Below, one piece after another: positions 54,246 to 63,163 of a stretch of DNA of 64,000 bases. Numbering within the stretch: the stretch's first letter is position 1; each line of letters starts with the position of its first letter. The notes under the pieces were generated by a model. The model searched no databases. It saw nothing but the letters and a program-made list of their open reading frames with translations, and was not told where the DNA came from. The position numbers were made by a program, and so were the translations under genes. This DNA is from Limnohabitans sp. MMS-10A-192 (GTDB taxonomy: Bacteria; Pseudomonadota; Gammaproteobacteria; Burkholderiales; Burkholderiaceae_C), in contig NZ_NERX01000007.1 of NCBI RefSeq assembly GCF_003063335.1, forward strand, positions 62,001 to 126,000, in the 5' to 3' direction.

Positions 54246-55679
54246 TTATCCGACTACATCGGGTCGCATGTCCTCTTGAGACTTTTTCAAGTTGTCAATC
54301 TCGGCCAGCACGGTGGATACCAAACTGCCCATGACGGCGCTTATGATTAAGAAGAAAGAGGCCGCATCAAACAGCAAGCCTGTATGGGCAAAGATTTTGA
54401 AACCGATCCAAATGATCAAACCGTTGGTGGCCAAAGTCAGCCAAAGGCTGGATTTGGGTACTTTGCGCAAGTAAGTGGATAGCAGCGATTGGGGGCGTGG
54501 CACATACCAAATCAAAACGCCTCCAACGATCAGCAAAGCCAAGGTCTCCGCCCATTTGAACCAGTAGGGCCTTTGCAGAATCCTGCCGTCGAATAAGGAC
54601 TCAATCAGTTGTGCCTGGATTTCGATGCCAGGCACGGTTTCACCCAGCGCAGTGGTACGCATGTCGCTCAGGCCCGAGCCGGTCAAGCCAACCAGTACCA
54701 ATTTGCCAGACAACATTTGGTGTGCAACTTGTCCTTGAATCACGTCGCTGGCTGACACATAGCGTGTGGCCATTGTCTTGTGTTGGGCAAAGTGCAAGGG
54801 GATGTCGCCTTTGGGCAGGGTCGGTACAGTCAAGTCTGCGACGCCAACAGATTGGATGCCTCGAGGATTGATCTGTACCTGAACGGCCGCAGAGTCCGTT
54901 GCTACACGAAACATTTCAAGTGCCAAGCTTGGTACGGCTTGATCGGTCAAATTCATCACCAATGGCAGGTGCCGGACCAGTCCATTTTCCAGATCCACGC
55001 TCACCAGGGCTTGACCGCGAGCCGCGGCTTGCAATTCTGGCAAGCTCGCCAGGACTCGGTCAAAGCGTCGCGAAAATTCTGGCAGCTTGTCTGCGCCATC
55101 GAGTTTGACGGGCCACGTTCGCATACCAGCCGTGGTGGTGTAGGCCGGTTGGTCAAAGCCCGCCGCACTGAGCACCGTTGGTACGTGCCGAAATGACTGT
55201 GCAAGAACTTGTTCATTGGATGGCAAGCTGCGCAGTTGCTCCGCCAGGGCTTGGTGTTCAGGTTTCAATCCCTTGGCCACTTGTGCTGGTGAGGTTTGGT
55301 CAAACTCGGGCATGTACAGGTCAAGTCCCACGGCTGCCGGCTTGTGCTTGCCAATGGCTTCAATCAGCTGAGCCAGCCTGTACCGAGGCCAAGGCCATTG
55401 TCCAAAAGCTTGCAGACTCTTTTCATCAATGGCCACGATGGTCACGGGTTGCGATTGAGGCTGTCTGGGGTATTCTTTTTGATAACCGTCGAACAGCAAA
55501 TGGCGAGCCGATGCAAAGGGCGTTCCGAAATAAGTGGTGACCATGCTCCACGGCTTTTGCAGGGTCGGCCAAGACGGCGGCAACTCCGTCAGGATGTTCA
55601 TCGTCAAGGCCCACAACAAAATGAATATCGCTGCAGGACGTCCTCTGCCTGTGATCAGTATTTGTTTGATCAGTTTCAT
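54246..55679 (-). CDS. CHASE2-domain membrane protein lacking an output domain
   Basis: 477 residues. One N-terminal helix is followed by a large periplasmic CHASE2 domain (residues about 70-345: VTIVAIDEKSLQAFGQWPWP, RYRLAQLIEAIGKHKPAAVG, GKLVLVGLTGSGLSDMRTTA). Three further helices follow (about 370-455). The chain ends about 20 residues after the last helix (AEIDNLKKSQEDMRPDVVG). CHASE2 is usually joined to an adenylate cyclase, kinase or phosphatase domain; none is present, and no separate cyclase gene is nearby. It follows the OmpA gene by 18 bp and precedes the FecR gene by 93 bp. Confidence 0.85.
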   Translation of the reverse strand: MKLIKQILITGRGRPAAIFILLWALTMNILTELPPSWPTLQKPWSMVTTYFGTPFASARHLLFDGYQKEYPRQPQSQPVTIVAIDEKSLQAFGQWPWPRYRLAQLIEAIGKHKPAAVGLDLYMPEFDQTSPAQVAKGLKPEHQALAEQLRSLPSNEQVLAQSFRHVPTVLSAAGFDQPAYTTTAGMRTWPVKLDGADKLPEFSRRFDRVLASLPELQAAARGQALVSVDLENGLVRHLPLVMNLTDQAVPSLALEMFRVATDSAAVQVQINPRGIQSVGVADLTVPTLPKGDIPLHFAQHKTMATRYVSASDVIQGQVAHQMLSGKLVLVGLTGSGLSDMRTTALGETVPGIEIQAQLIESLFDGRILQRPYWFKWAETLALLIVGGVLIWYVPRPQSLLSTYLRKVPKSSLWLTLATNGLIIWIGFKIFAHTGLLFDAASFFLIISAVMGSLVSTVLAEIDNLKKSQEDMRPDVVG

Positions 55680-55697
55680 ATTCCCTCGGACTGCCGC

Positions 55698-56291
55698 TCA
55701 GCGTACGTGGATTTCGACGCGGCGATTCAAGTGTTCTTGATCGCCAGTCATCAACGGCTCTCTGGCGCCACGACCCAACGCGGGTATGTTGTCGGTGGCA
55801 ATGCCCGCCTTGTGAATCAACTCGCGCACACTCAGAGCTCTTTTCAGTGACAAGGCATCGTTGCCAGCGGCTTGGCCGGTTCGGTCGGTGTGGCCAATCA
55901 CCGTCACTTCTGGCGATGGGCGCGATTGCAGGTAAGCCTGCAGACTCGCAAGGACATGTGCCGACTCGACTGTTAATTGGCGGTCTGACCCATTGACAAA
56001 ATAAAGCTGAAAACTTTGAGGTCTTGGCGGCTGCGCCTGAAGCAAAAGACCATAACGTGCATCGACTTCTGAGGGGGAGCGCGTGGTCTCTATTGCAGTC
56101 CCATTGTGCATAACATCCAAGCTTGCATAGGGTTTGTTCAATAGGTGTTCGATCCCAGCAGTGCTGACCACCACCGCACCAGCTTCACCATTTGCCGATG
56201 GCAGCAATGTGACCCGTTGGCTAGCCATCTCGTCGTGCGGCCATGCGAATGCAGTGGCCGCAACAAGCCAAATGAGAGTGATCAATTCCAT
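55698..56291 (-). CDS. OmpA-C-like peptidoglycan-binding protein
   Basis: 197 residues with a signal peptide ending near TAFAWP. The C-terminal OmpA domain (about 95-195) has VTVIGHTDRTGQAAGNDALS and LSVRELIHKAGI, with ALGRGAREPLMTG and NRRVEIHVR, the diaminopimelate-binding residues included. The N-terminal half is not recognised. It anchors the module to the cell wall and is the first gene of the unit OmpA-CHASE2-FecR, with an AT-rich promoter upstream (56292-56400). Confidence 0.85.
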   Translation of the reverse strand: MELITLIWLVAATAFAWPHDEMASQRVTLLPSANGEAGAVVVSTAGIEHLLNKPYASLDVMHNGTAIETTRSPSEVDARYGLLLQAQPPRPQSFQLYFVNGSDRQLTVESAHVLASLQAYLQSRPSPEVTVIGHTDRTGQAAGNDALSLKRALSVRELIHKAGIATDNIPALGRGAREPLMTGDQEHLNRRVEIHVR

Positions 56292-56823
56292 AAAAATCTC
56301 TAAGTCGCCATCAAACAGGACGAAAGAATTTTAACTTTTTATCGAATTTTATAGTTATAAGGTGTGATTAATTTTTCAATACTGTTTAATTGTTTATATC
56401 GGTGGAATTGTTTTTGGCGATCAAGGGCTGTGGCTACTTCACTCGGGCCGTGTAAAGACTTTGTAGGAAGCGTTTTTCCTTTCATGTCAATTTTGAACAA
56501 AACATGTCACCCGATCCAATGTTTGGGCCCATGAATTCGAAAATATTGACGGTGAGTGACCAAAATGGCCGTTTTGTCACCTTTGGTTTTGGACGCTGAA
56601 CAAGGAAATTTTCAAGCTTCTTCATTCCGTCCTTGGCATTGTTCATTTGTGTGCCGCATCAGTAAGACGTGATGTCTCTTCAAGCGCGGTCAATTCACTG
56701 GTGCGAGCGGGGCGGGTTTCAGCAGAAGCAAGATCCGACGATGTAGGGTTTTGAGGCGCGTAGATGTGGGCTCTTGTTTTCTTGGAGAAGGGGCAGCCAG
56801 GCCTCAGTGTTGATAGCGCTGCG
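56292..56823. other. 532-bp spacer, AT-rich near the OmpA gene
   Basis: I see no reliable gene. The first 110 bp (TTTTTATCGAATTTTATAGT and following) are AT-rich and probably hold the promoter of the OmpA unit. The remainder has no motif I recognise. Confidence 0.5.
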
Positions 56824-57363
56824 TCAGTCGGTCGCACTTTGCTTGGGGTTCTTGGCATCCGGCAAGATGCGTTGCGCTTGATGGACCATGGCAGGCATCG
56901 CGAGCATCCAGGCCAAGCCCAGGACCCAGAAATTTGTACTGGAGCGCTCGACGGATGCCGCGCCGAACGAGGCGCCTGCGAAGTAAGACAGCGGTCCGAA
57001 AACCAGGCCCAAAACAGAAGACAGTACAAGTGGTTTGGTTTTGAGAAAGTTCAGCGAGGAGTTCAAAGTCAAGGCCAGCAAAGCCCATAGCAGCCAAAGC
57101 CAAAACGGTACAAGCGGCCCCACCGACAAACCGTGAAAGTCGATCACTGCAAAATATTGAAGGCCAGAATCTAGCACGATGCCCATTGACATCACCAATG
57201 CCGCCAGCTTGATCTCCTGCCATCGATGGCAGGACCAGTAAAGATGCGCGCACATCAGCGCGGCGCAATAAATCAAAGCCGGTATCTCTAGCCAAGACCC
57301 TGCACCAGCGACGCAGATCCACCAAGCAGATTGGAAGCCTAGCGCATTCAAAAAAGGGTTCAT
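56824..57363 (-). CDS. DUF2878-like membrane protein
   Basis: 179 residues from the ATG at 57363 (MNPFLNALGFQSAWWICVAG). Five or six hydrophobic segments and the LGFQ-x-x-W N-terminus with IVLDSGLQYFAVIDF match the DUF2878 type of small inner-membrane proteins. A TTG start at 57369 is possible. The function is unknown. Confidence 0.75.
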   Translation of the reverse strand: MNPFLNALGFQSAWWICVAGAGSWLEIPALIYCAALMCAHLYWSCHRWQEIKLAALVMSMGIVLDSGLQYFAVIDFHGLSVGPLVPFWLWLLWALLALTLNSSLNFLKTKPLVLSSVLGLVFGPLSYFAGASFGAASVERSSTNFWVLGLAWMLAMPAMVHQAQRILPDAKNPKQSATD

Positions 57364-57432
57364 TTTCAAATTGTAGAAATTGTGCCCAACCTTTTGCTGG
57401 TGACGGGAATTGCGCTGATCAATTGCTTCGCA

Positions 57433-58416
57433 TCAAAGCCGCAGGTCGATCACCACGTTGCCGATCAGTTGGCCCTGTTCTACCGATTCATGGGCCAAAG
57501 CAATGTCTTTGAGCTTGAACGTTGCCGCAATGGTGTGTTTCAGTGTGTCGGTGTTCAGCAATTCACACAATGCCTTGACGCACCCATGTCGGTCTTCAGG
57601 GGTGAGGTCATACACCAAAAAGAATTTCAGGGTGATCGAACCCCACAGCAGTGGTCGGAAGTTGATGGAAACGTCACCAGGGTTGTTGGAGCCATAGCAA
57701 ACCACGGTGCCGTGGGGTTTGAGCGCACCAGCGGAGATCAATTGACTCGTTGTAGCGAAATCCATGTCAATGATCAGGTCAACACCAGCGCCTTGGGTGA
57801 TTTCCTGAAGGCGTTGGGGCACAGATTCTGTTTTGTAATAGATGACGTCTTTGCACCCAGCAGACTGTGCATGCGCCGCTTTGGCTGCAGAGCCAACGGT
57901 GCCCACCACGTGCGCGCCTTGCAAGGTCAGCAGCTGGGTGATGTAGTGGCCCACTGCCGAAGAGGCGCCCGTGACCAGAACGGTTTTCTTGTGAACATCG
58001 CCGGCTAAATGGACGGCTTGCACAGCCGTCAGGGCCGGGATGCCCAAACAGGCGGCCGCACCATCGTCGATGTGCGAGGGCAAAGACACAGCTTGGGCCG
58101 CTGGCAAGGTGATGTATTCGCAGGCTGTACCCAAAGGGCGCTGCCATTGGCCATTCCAGACCCATACACGTTCGCCCACTCTGGCGCTGGAGACGCCATC
58201 ACCCACCGCATCGATCACGCCCGCGCCATCGCTGTGCGGAATGATCAAAGGGTCTGAAATGGGTCGGGCCTTGCGTGACTTGACATCCGACGGGTTGACC
58301 CCGGATGTGTGGAGTTTGACCCGGACCTCCCCGGCGTGGGGTGTCGGCGTGGCTTGCTCCCCCACGATCAGGACAGATTTGGCTTCTCCATTTTGGCTGT
58401 ACCAAGCGGCTTGCAT
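57433..58416 (-). CDS. Zinc-independent NADPH:quinone oxidoreductase (MDR family)
   Basis: 327 residues from the ATG at 58416 (AAAGGA 7 bp upstream). It has an MDR fold: VRVKLHTSGVNPSDVKSRKA at the N-terminus, NADP-binding VLVTGASSAVGHYITQLLTL and VGTVGSAAKAAHAQSAG. No cysteine or histidine zinc ligands of the ADH type are seen, so it is a zeta-crystallin-like quinone or enone reductase. The GST gene ends 12 bp upstream on the same strand, so both may be one unit of detoxification enzymes. Confidence 0.85.
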   Translation of the reverse strand: MQAAWYSQNGEAKSVLIVGEQATPTPHAGEVRVKLHTSGVNPSDVKSRKARPISDPLIIPHSDGAGVIDAVGDGVSSARVGERVWVWNGQWQRPLGTACEYITLPAAQAVSLPSHIDDGAAACLGIPALTAVQAVHLAGDVHKKTVLVTGASSAVGHYITQLLTLQGAHVVGTVGSAAKAAHAQSAGCKDVIYYKTESVPQRLQEITQGAGVDLIIDMDFATTSQLISAGALKPHGTVVCYGSNNPGDVSINFRPLLWGSITLKFFLVYDLTPEDRHGCVKALCELLNTDTLKHTIAATFKLKDIALAHESVEQGQLIGNVVIDLRL

Positions 58417-58427
58417 TGTGAATCCTT

Positions 58428-59048
58428 TCAGGTCGGAAGAGACTTCAGGGCCCACGTTTGTTGCATGGATTCGCGGTTCAGAATGGGCTCTGCCGCTTTG
58501 GAGAGCACCGGATAGTTCTGGCGCCAGTTCAGCTCCGGATACCGCAGATCAAGGTACCAAAGTGCGCAGCCGATGGTCAGCAAACCGAGGTTGAAATCAC
58601 GGTCGAACCATTCGGGATGCTGATTCAATTGCGCCAAAGAGGTGTGGATGGCGTCCAGCTTGCCCTTGACCCAATCGGCCCAGCGCAGCGCTTCGGGGCG
58701 AACATGGTTTTCGTAGCGGGCGAGCAGTGCTGCGTCCAATATGCCGTCCCCCAGCGATTGCAGGGTCAAAGCCTCCCATCGCAGGGGGCCTTCTTTGGCC
58801 AGCAAATGACCATGGCCGAGCTCATTGAGGTATTCGCAGATGACCCGGCTGTCGTAGAGGGCAAGCCCCTGATCGTTGACGAGGGTCGGCACTTTGCCCA
58901 AGGGGTTGCTGGTAACGATGTTCTGGTCGCGTGTGACGGGGTGTGCGCTGGCGGGGAGCAATTCCAACTGGTCGACCAAGCCGACTTCATGCGCGGTGAC
59001 CATGCACTTGCGAACATAGGGGGAGGTGGGGGAGAAGAAGATTTTCAT
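58428..59048 (-). CDS. Glutathione S-transferase
   Basis: 206 residues from the ATG at 59048 (MKIFFSPTSPYVRKCMVTAH). It has a thioredoxin-fold N-terminus with the active-site SPTSPYVRK and glutathione-binding NPLGKVPTL and LYDSRVICEYL, and a helical C-terminal domain (LDAALLARYENHVRPE). It does not show zeta-class features (SSCxWRVR), so it is unlikely to be the missing maleylpyruvate isomerase. Confidence 0.88.
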   Translation of the reverse strand: MKIFFSPTSPYVRKCMVTAHEVGLVDQLELLPASAHPVTRDQNIVTSNPLGKVPTLVNDQGLALYDSRVICEYLNELGHGHLLAKEGPLRWEALTLQSLGDGILDAALLARYENHVRPEALRWADWVKGKLDAIHTSLAQLNQHPEWFDRDFNLGLLTIGCALWYLDLRYPELNWRQNYPVLSKAAEPILNRESMQQTWALKSLPT

Positions 59049-59120
59049 GCGGGCAGTATTGGGCAATCAAACTGCCATCGCTGTCACGCAGTGGACGCGC
59101 CGCATGACCTTGAACAGGCC

Positions 59121-59158
59121 AAAGAAAAAGCCTCTGCACGTGAATGCAGAGGCTTGTC
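59121..59158 (-). terminator. Terminator of tRNA-Asn
   Basis: AAGCCTCTGCA and TGCAGAGGCTT form a stem; on the minus strand it is followed by TTTTCTTT. It lies 10 bp downstream of the tRNA-Asn 3' end. T-rich sequence on the other side makes it bidirectional. Confidence 0.8.
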
Positions 59159-59163
59159 TTTTT

Positions 59164-59239
59164 TGGCTCCTCAACCTGGGCTCGAACCAGGGACCTACGG
59201 ATTAACAGTCCGGCGCTCTACCGACTGAGCTATTGAGGA
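59164..59239 (-). tRNA. tRNA-Asn (anticodon GTT)
   Basis: On the minus strand: acceptor TCCTCAA/TTGAGGA, D-arm GCTCAGTCGGTAGAGC, anticodon loop CTGTTAA with GTT, T-arm GGTTCGAGCC, and encoded CCA. Length 76 nt. Confidence 0.95.
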
Positions 59240-59320
59240 ACAATACCGAAATTATAGCGTCATATTTTCATGCTTTTGAGAGGGGGATGGAGTTTTTTAA
59301 AAAAACTTGCGTTCTCAATT

Positions 59321-61534
59321 TCAAAAGCTCGCTTTGACGGCCAAACGCAAGGTTCGCGGTGCGCCAGGGTAGAGGTAATAGTGCCCAAATTGCTTGGGTG
59401 ACTCACGCCAGTAATGGCGGTCTGCCACGTTGTCGATCGCCAGCGTCCATTGTGTGCGGGTGCCGTCGATGCGCGTGTCGTAGTGGGCGGCAAGGTCCAG
59501 TGTGGTCCATGCAGGCAAATTGATGCTGCCGTCTTCCAGCACACGGCGTTCGCCTTCATGGCTCACACGCAGGCTGGCGCGCAGACCAGGGATTTCGGTG
59601 AAGCGGTATTGAGCCAGGGCGCGCAAAGTCATGCGCGGCACATTCAGCGCGGTTTGTCCATTGACGGTCGGGTCAATCTCGGCCTTCTGTCGCTTGGCAT
59701 CGATCCAGGCTGCGCTCACATCGCCATTCCACTGGCCGTGCGTCAAGCCACCAGACAGTTCAAGACCTCGGTGGTGTGCTTGACCGTCAATTTGCCGCGT
59801 GCAGATGTCACCATCTGCATTGCAGGCATCGGCCGACTGTGGCCGATTGATGTCAAAGACTGTGGCTTGCCAGCGTGAGGTTGCTGTTTGGCTCTTGAGT
59901 CCCAATTCGTATTGTTTGCTGCGCAAAGCGGGAAGTGCTTGTCCCGCGTTGATGTAAGTCGGCTTGTTGGGCGTGACATGGAGTTCAACACCTTGGCCAT
60001 AACTGGCATAGGCTTGCAGTGAGGGTGTCAACTGTTGCGAGAGGGCAAGCCAAGGTGTGGTGATTTGCCCTTTGACTGCTGCAGGGTTTGTGCCCGGTGC
60101 GGGGGTGCAGACGTAGTTCTCGTCACAGGTCGCATTTTCAGAACTTTGGCGGTTGTACTGCGTGTGACGCATGCCCACCCAGACGGTGGTTGCCGTCGGC
60201 AATGTGATGCGATCGCTCAGGGCCAATTCTGTGTTGTATTCAGAGCGGTTGACGTTGGGGTAAGACGGTGTTGGGTCCGGGGCGCTGGTGAATCCGTCTG
60301 TTGTATTGCCCTCACCAATCAAGTTATAGGCTTGCAGCGGTGGCAGGCGGTCGAGCGACCTGAAACGCATGATCGAGGCATTGAAATCATGGCTGATGTT
60401 CCCCCACGAAGCGCTGCCCGAAAGCTCAGTTTTCAATGCATCAACTTTTCGGCGCTCGTTGTCGCTGCGAAAGTCGTAAAGATCGAACTTGCCATTGGCG
60501 CTGTAACGGTCGCACAGCATGGGTGCATTGGGGACCGTGTCATAGCAGTTATGCCCCTGTGCAAAAGTCAGCCGATCATCCGTCCGCAAACGTTGCGCAC
60601 CATAGCTGGTTGTCCAGAGCCAACCATCGCCCAGGTTTTGCTTGAAGCGCACAGAGCCCGTGGTGCCGGCAAACGCACCAGGCACCGACCAACTTTGGCG
60701 AGTCAGGTTGGTTTTGCCATCCACGGGGGCCGGCAGTTTGTCGCCCAACAAGCTGTAGCCATTGACACCCATCTGCTGGCGTTCGCTATGTTCAAACTCC
60801 CACTCCAGCTTGCTGTCGGGTGAAATGCGCCAGTCCATGGCCAGGGCGACCAGGTTGCGGTGGCCTTGGGTGTTGCGGATGTAGGGGTTCAGGTCTTCAT
60901 AGGCCGCGTTGAAACGGTAGCCAAAGTCCTTGTTCTTGCCAAAGCGTCCGCCCAGGTCCAAGCCGATGCTGCTGCTTTTGCCCGGCCCGTAACTGGCGCT
61001 CACGCTGCGGATGACTTCGTCGTTGCCGCTGGGTGCACGCTTGACCACGTAGTTGACCAAACCGCCCGGTGCACTGGTGCCCGCCTGGATGCCGCTCGTG
61101 CCTTTGAACAGCTCGATGCGCTCCTTGTTGTCCATGCCGATCATGGTTTCGGCCGAAATGGGCAAACCTTCACGGCGGTAGTTGTAGCGGTTGTCCAGCG
61201 TGTAGCCGCGCACGCTCAGCATGTCCCAATAGGCCGGCGAGTTGTAGCTGTCGGCCACGCTGGCGTCCAGGCGCAAGGCGTCCGATACACGTTGTGCACC
61301 CACGTCCTGCAGCACCTGGCGATCAAAACTGATGGCGCTGAATGGCGCTTTGCTCAAGGGCACATCGCCAAACCCGCTCACTTGCGATGGGGCGGTGTCG
61401 GTGATGGTGATTTCGTTGGGGCTTTGCGCGTGGGCAAAGCCCCCAGCAAGCATGGCCACAGCACTGGCCACTCGGCTGGCATGAAAAACAAAACGGTCCG
61501 TAGACCGGCAAGAGACGGGCGAAAAAAATGCCAC
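59321..61534 (-). CDS. TonB-dependent outer-membrane receptor under a TPP riboswitch (probable thiamin/precursor receptor)
   Basis: 737 residues. I chose the GTG at 61534 because AAGGAA lies just upstream and a signal peptide follows (ending near GGFAHAQ). The plug domain is SAISFDRQVLQDVGAQRVSD, SVRGYTLDNRYNYRREGLP, ELFKGTSGIQAG and PGGLVNYVVKRA; the 22-strand barrel ends in LRLAVKASF with a C-terminal phenylalanine. By sequence it looks like a siderophore receptor. The TPP riboswitch 70-100 bp upstream (61611-61692) instead points to thiamin or a thiamin precursor as ligand. Confidence 0.85.
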   Translation of the reverse strand: MAFFSPVSCRSTDRFVFHASRVASAVAMLAGGFAHAQSPNEITITDTAPSQVSGFGDVPLSKAPFSAISFDRQVLQDVGAQRVSDALRLDASVADSYNSPAYWDMLSVRGYTLDNRYNYRREGLPISAETMIGMDNKERIELFKGTSGIQAGTSAPGGLVNYVVKRAPSGNDEVIRSVSASYGPGKSSSIGLDLGGRFGKNKDFGYRFNAAYEDLNPYIRNTQGHRNLVALAMDWRISPDSKLEWEFEHSERQQMGVNGYSLLGDKLPAPVDGKTNLTRQSWSVPGAFAGTTGSVRFKQNLGDGWLWTTSYGAQRLRTDDRLTFAQGHNCYDTVPNAPMLCDRYSANGKFDLYDFRSDNERRKVDALKTELSGSASWGNISHDFNASIMRFRSLDRLPPLQAYNLIGEGNTTDGFTSAPDPTPSYPNVNRSEYNTELALSDRITLPTATTVWVGMRHTQYNRQSSENATCDENYVCTPAPGTNPAAVKGQITTPWLALSQQLTPSLQAYASYGQGVELHVTPNKPTYINAGQALPALRSKQYELGLKSQTATSRWQATVFDINRPQSADACNADGDICTRQIDGQAHHRGLELSGGLTHGQWNGDVSAAWIDAKRQKAEIDPTVNGQTALNVPRMTLRALAQYRFTEIPGLRASLRVSHEGERRVLEDGSINLPAWTTLDLAAHYDTRIDGTRTQWTLAIDNVADRHYWRESPKQFGHYYLYPGAPRTLRLAVKASF

Positions 61535-61610
61535 AACGTTTCCTTCAACGCAATGGCAGGTCGGCTGACTGGGAACATGGCGCGCACCCAAGGCGGCACC
61601 GTTCTTTTGA

Positions 61611-61692
61611 CAAGCTTCCCTGCGCGAGGATTACCTCAATCAGGTTCAAAGGGACTTTCTCAGTCGAAGGCCTCACGGACTTCAACACCCCT
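61611..61692 (-). promoter_or_regulatory. TPP riboswitch (THI element)
   Basis: On the minus strand the sequence reads GGGGTG, then CTGAGAAAGTCCCTTTGAAC, CTGATTGAGGTAATCCTCGC and GCAGGGAAG. These are the conserved THI-element blocks (GGGGTGC, CTGAGA, ACCTGAT, GGGAAG) in the right order and spacing. About 75 nt separate it from the GTG start of the TonB receptor. Binding of thiamin pyrophosphate should shut off the receptor. Confidence 0.9.
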
Positions 61693-61698
61693 AGCGAA

Positions 61699-61721
61699 TG
61701 CGCCGCAAACATGCGGCGCAG
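61699..61721. promoter_or_regulatory. Stem-loop between the FNR gene and the TPP riboswitch
   Basis: TGCGCCGCA and TGCGGCGCA pair around AACA. It lies 9 bp downstream of the FNR stop (minus strand) and just before the riboswitch. It has no T-run; it may end the FNR message or insulate the riboswitch. Confidence 0.6.
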
Positions 61722-61729
61722 TGTGTATT

Positions 61730-62767
61730 TTAGGCGATGCCCAGACGCTTGTGCAGCAGCGTGGACGTTGTCGTGTACTGCAGCAGGGTCTTTTCATCGG
61801 GCCGCAGCAAGGCCACCGCACCAAAGGCGGCCAGCGTGGCTTCATGGAAGCCGCACAGAATGAGCTTCTTTTTGCCAGGGTAGGTGTTGATGTCACCCAC
61901 GGCAAAAATACCGGGCTCGGAGGTGGCGAAGTTTTCGGTGTTCACCACCAGTTGTTTGCGCTCCATGGCCAGGCCCCATTGCGCCACAGGCCCGAGCTTG
62001 GGCGACAGACCCAAGCAGGTTTGCAGCACGTCCAGCGGCAGCCACTCGTTGTCGCCCTGCGGGTTGAGCAGTTCCAAGGCCTGCAAGCGGCCATTTTCGG
62101 TGCGCAAGCCGGTGGGTTGACCGGCCACAAAGCGCATGCGGCCAGCGGCACAGCCTTCGCGCATTTGAGCCACCAGCTCGGGGGCGGCTGTGAATTGGTC
62201 GCGTCGGTGCAGCAGGCTCACGCTGGCGGCGGCTTGGGGGCCTTCAATGGCAGCCAGGCAGGCTTGCAAGGCCGAATCGCCGTCACCGGCCACCACCAGG
62301 TGTTGACCCGCCCAGCGCTCGGGTTGTGGGTGTTCGGCAAAGACCTGCTTGCCTTCAAAGGCGCTCAGGCCATCGAGCACCAGTTGCCGCGCCATAAAAG
62401 CGCCCACGCCCGCTGCGATGAACAGGGTTTGTGTGCGGAATGTGCTGCCGGATGCGGTCTGGACTTGCAGGCGTTGGTCAGGCAAGCGTTCGATGGCGCT
62501 CACTTGCTGGCCCAGATGCAGCGTGGGCTTGAAAGGCGCGATCTGCTGCTGCAAACGCGCGACCAATTCGCTGCCGGTGCAAAACGGGATACCCGGGATG
62601 TCGTAAATCGGTTTGGATGGGTACAGCTCGGCGCACTGGCCGCCCACATGGGGTAAGGCATCTACCACTTGGCAGTGAATGCCTTGCAAGCCGAGCTGAA
62701 ACACCTGAAACAGGCCAACGGGGCCTGCGCCAATGACCAGCGCTTCGGTGTCGATGGGGGTGGTCAT
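61730..62767 (-). CDS. Ferredoxin-NADP reductase (thioredoxin-reductase-like)
   Basis: 345 residues, near the YumC-type length. FAD motif ALVIGAGPVGLFQVFQLGLQ, NADP motif HLVVAGDGDSALQACLAA, and FAVGDINTYPGKKKLILCGF near the C-terminus. The thioredoxin-reductase CxxC is absent. It reduces ferredoxin or flavodoxin with NADPH. FdxA (62834) is encoded 66 bp upstream on the same strand, a natural partner. Confidence 0.9.
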   Translation of the reverse strand: MTTPIDTEALVIGAGPVGLFQVFQLGLQGIHCQVVDALPHVGGQCAELYPSKPIYDIPGIPFCTGSELVARLQQQIAPFKPTLHLGQQVSAIERLPDQRLQVQTASGSTFRTQTLFIAAGVGAFMARQLVLDGLSAFEGKQVFAEHPQPERWAGQHLVVAGDGDSALQACLAAIEGPQAAASVSLLHRRDQFTAAPELVAQMREGCAAGRMRFVAGQPTGLRTENGRLQALELLNPQGDNEWLPLDVLQTCLGLSPKLGPVAQWGLAMERKQLVVNTENFATSEPGIFAVGDINTYPGKKKLILCGFHEATLAAFGAVALLRPDEKTLLQYTTTSTLLHKRLGIA

Positions 62768-62833
62768 GGTGTGCGTGGCGGCTTGAGAAAAAAATGGCCG
62801 AAAGATTCGGCCATCGTGTCAAAGCTGAGGGGT

Positions 62834-63163
62834 TCAGCGGACCAGTTCGGCCAGCTTGCCGGTCTTGTCTTTCCACTCGTCAGCCGTGGCCAGAGGGGCT
62901 TTGCGCTTGGTGATGCTCTTCCAGCCGGGCAACAAGGCCAGCTCGGCGTTGAGCTGGGTCATGTGCTGTTGGTCGGCCGGCAGGTCTTCTTCGGCATAGA
63001 TGGCGTTCACGGGGCACTCTGGGATGCACACGGCGCAGTCGATGCATTCATCGGGGTCGATGGTCAGGAAGTTGGGGCCTTCGCGGAAGCAATCCACAGG
63101 GCAAACGTCCACACAGTCGGTGTATTTGCACTGGATACAGGATTCGGAAACAACGTGGGTCAT
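62834..63163 (-). CDS. fdxA: 7Fe-type ferredoxin FdxA
   Basis: 109 residues. Two cluster motifs are visible: [18 protein letters not shown] (the 3Fe/4Fe site) and [17 protein letters not shown] (4Fe-4S), with the C-terminal extension [20 protein letters not shown] typical of FdxA. It lies upstream of the FNR gene and may be its redox partner. Confidence 0.93.
   Translation of the reverse strand: MTHVVSESCIQCKYTDCVDVCPVDCFREGPNFLTIDPDECIDCAVCIPECPVNAIYAEEDLPADQQHMTQLNAELALLPGWKSITKRKAPLATADEWKDKTGKLAELVR

Noticed and set aside
58428-59048. GST considered as the missing maleylpyruvate isomerase
   Set aside because: The N-terminal active-site motif is SPTSPYVRK, not the zeta-class SSCxWRVR type, and it is 35 kb from the gentisate genes.
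60860-62656. Plus-strand open frame of about 600 codons
   Set aside because: It is antisense to the TonB receptor, riboswitch and FNR genes, which all have strong motifs on the minus strand.
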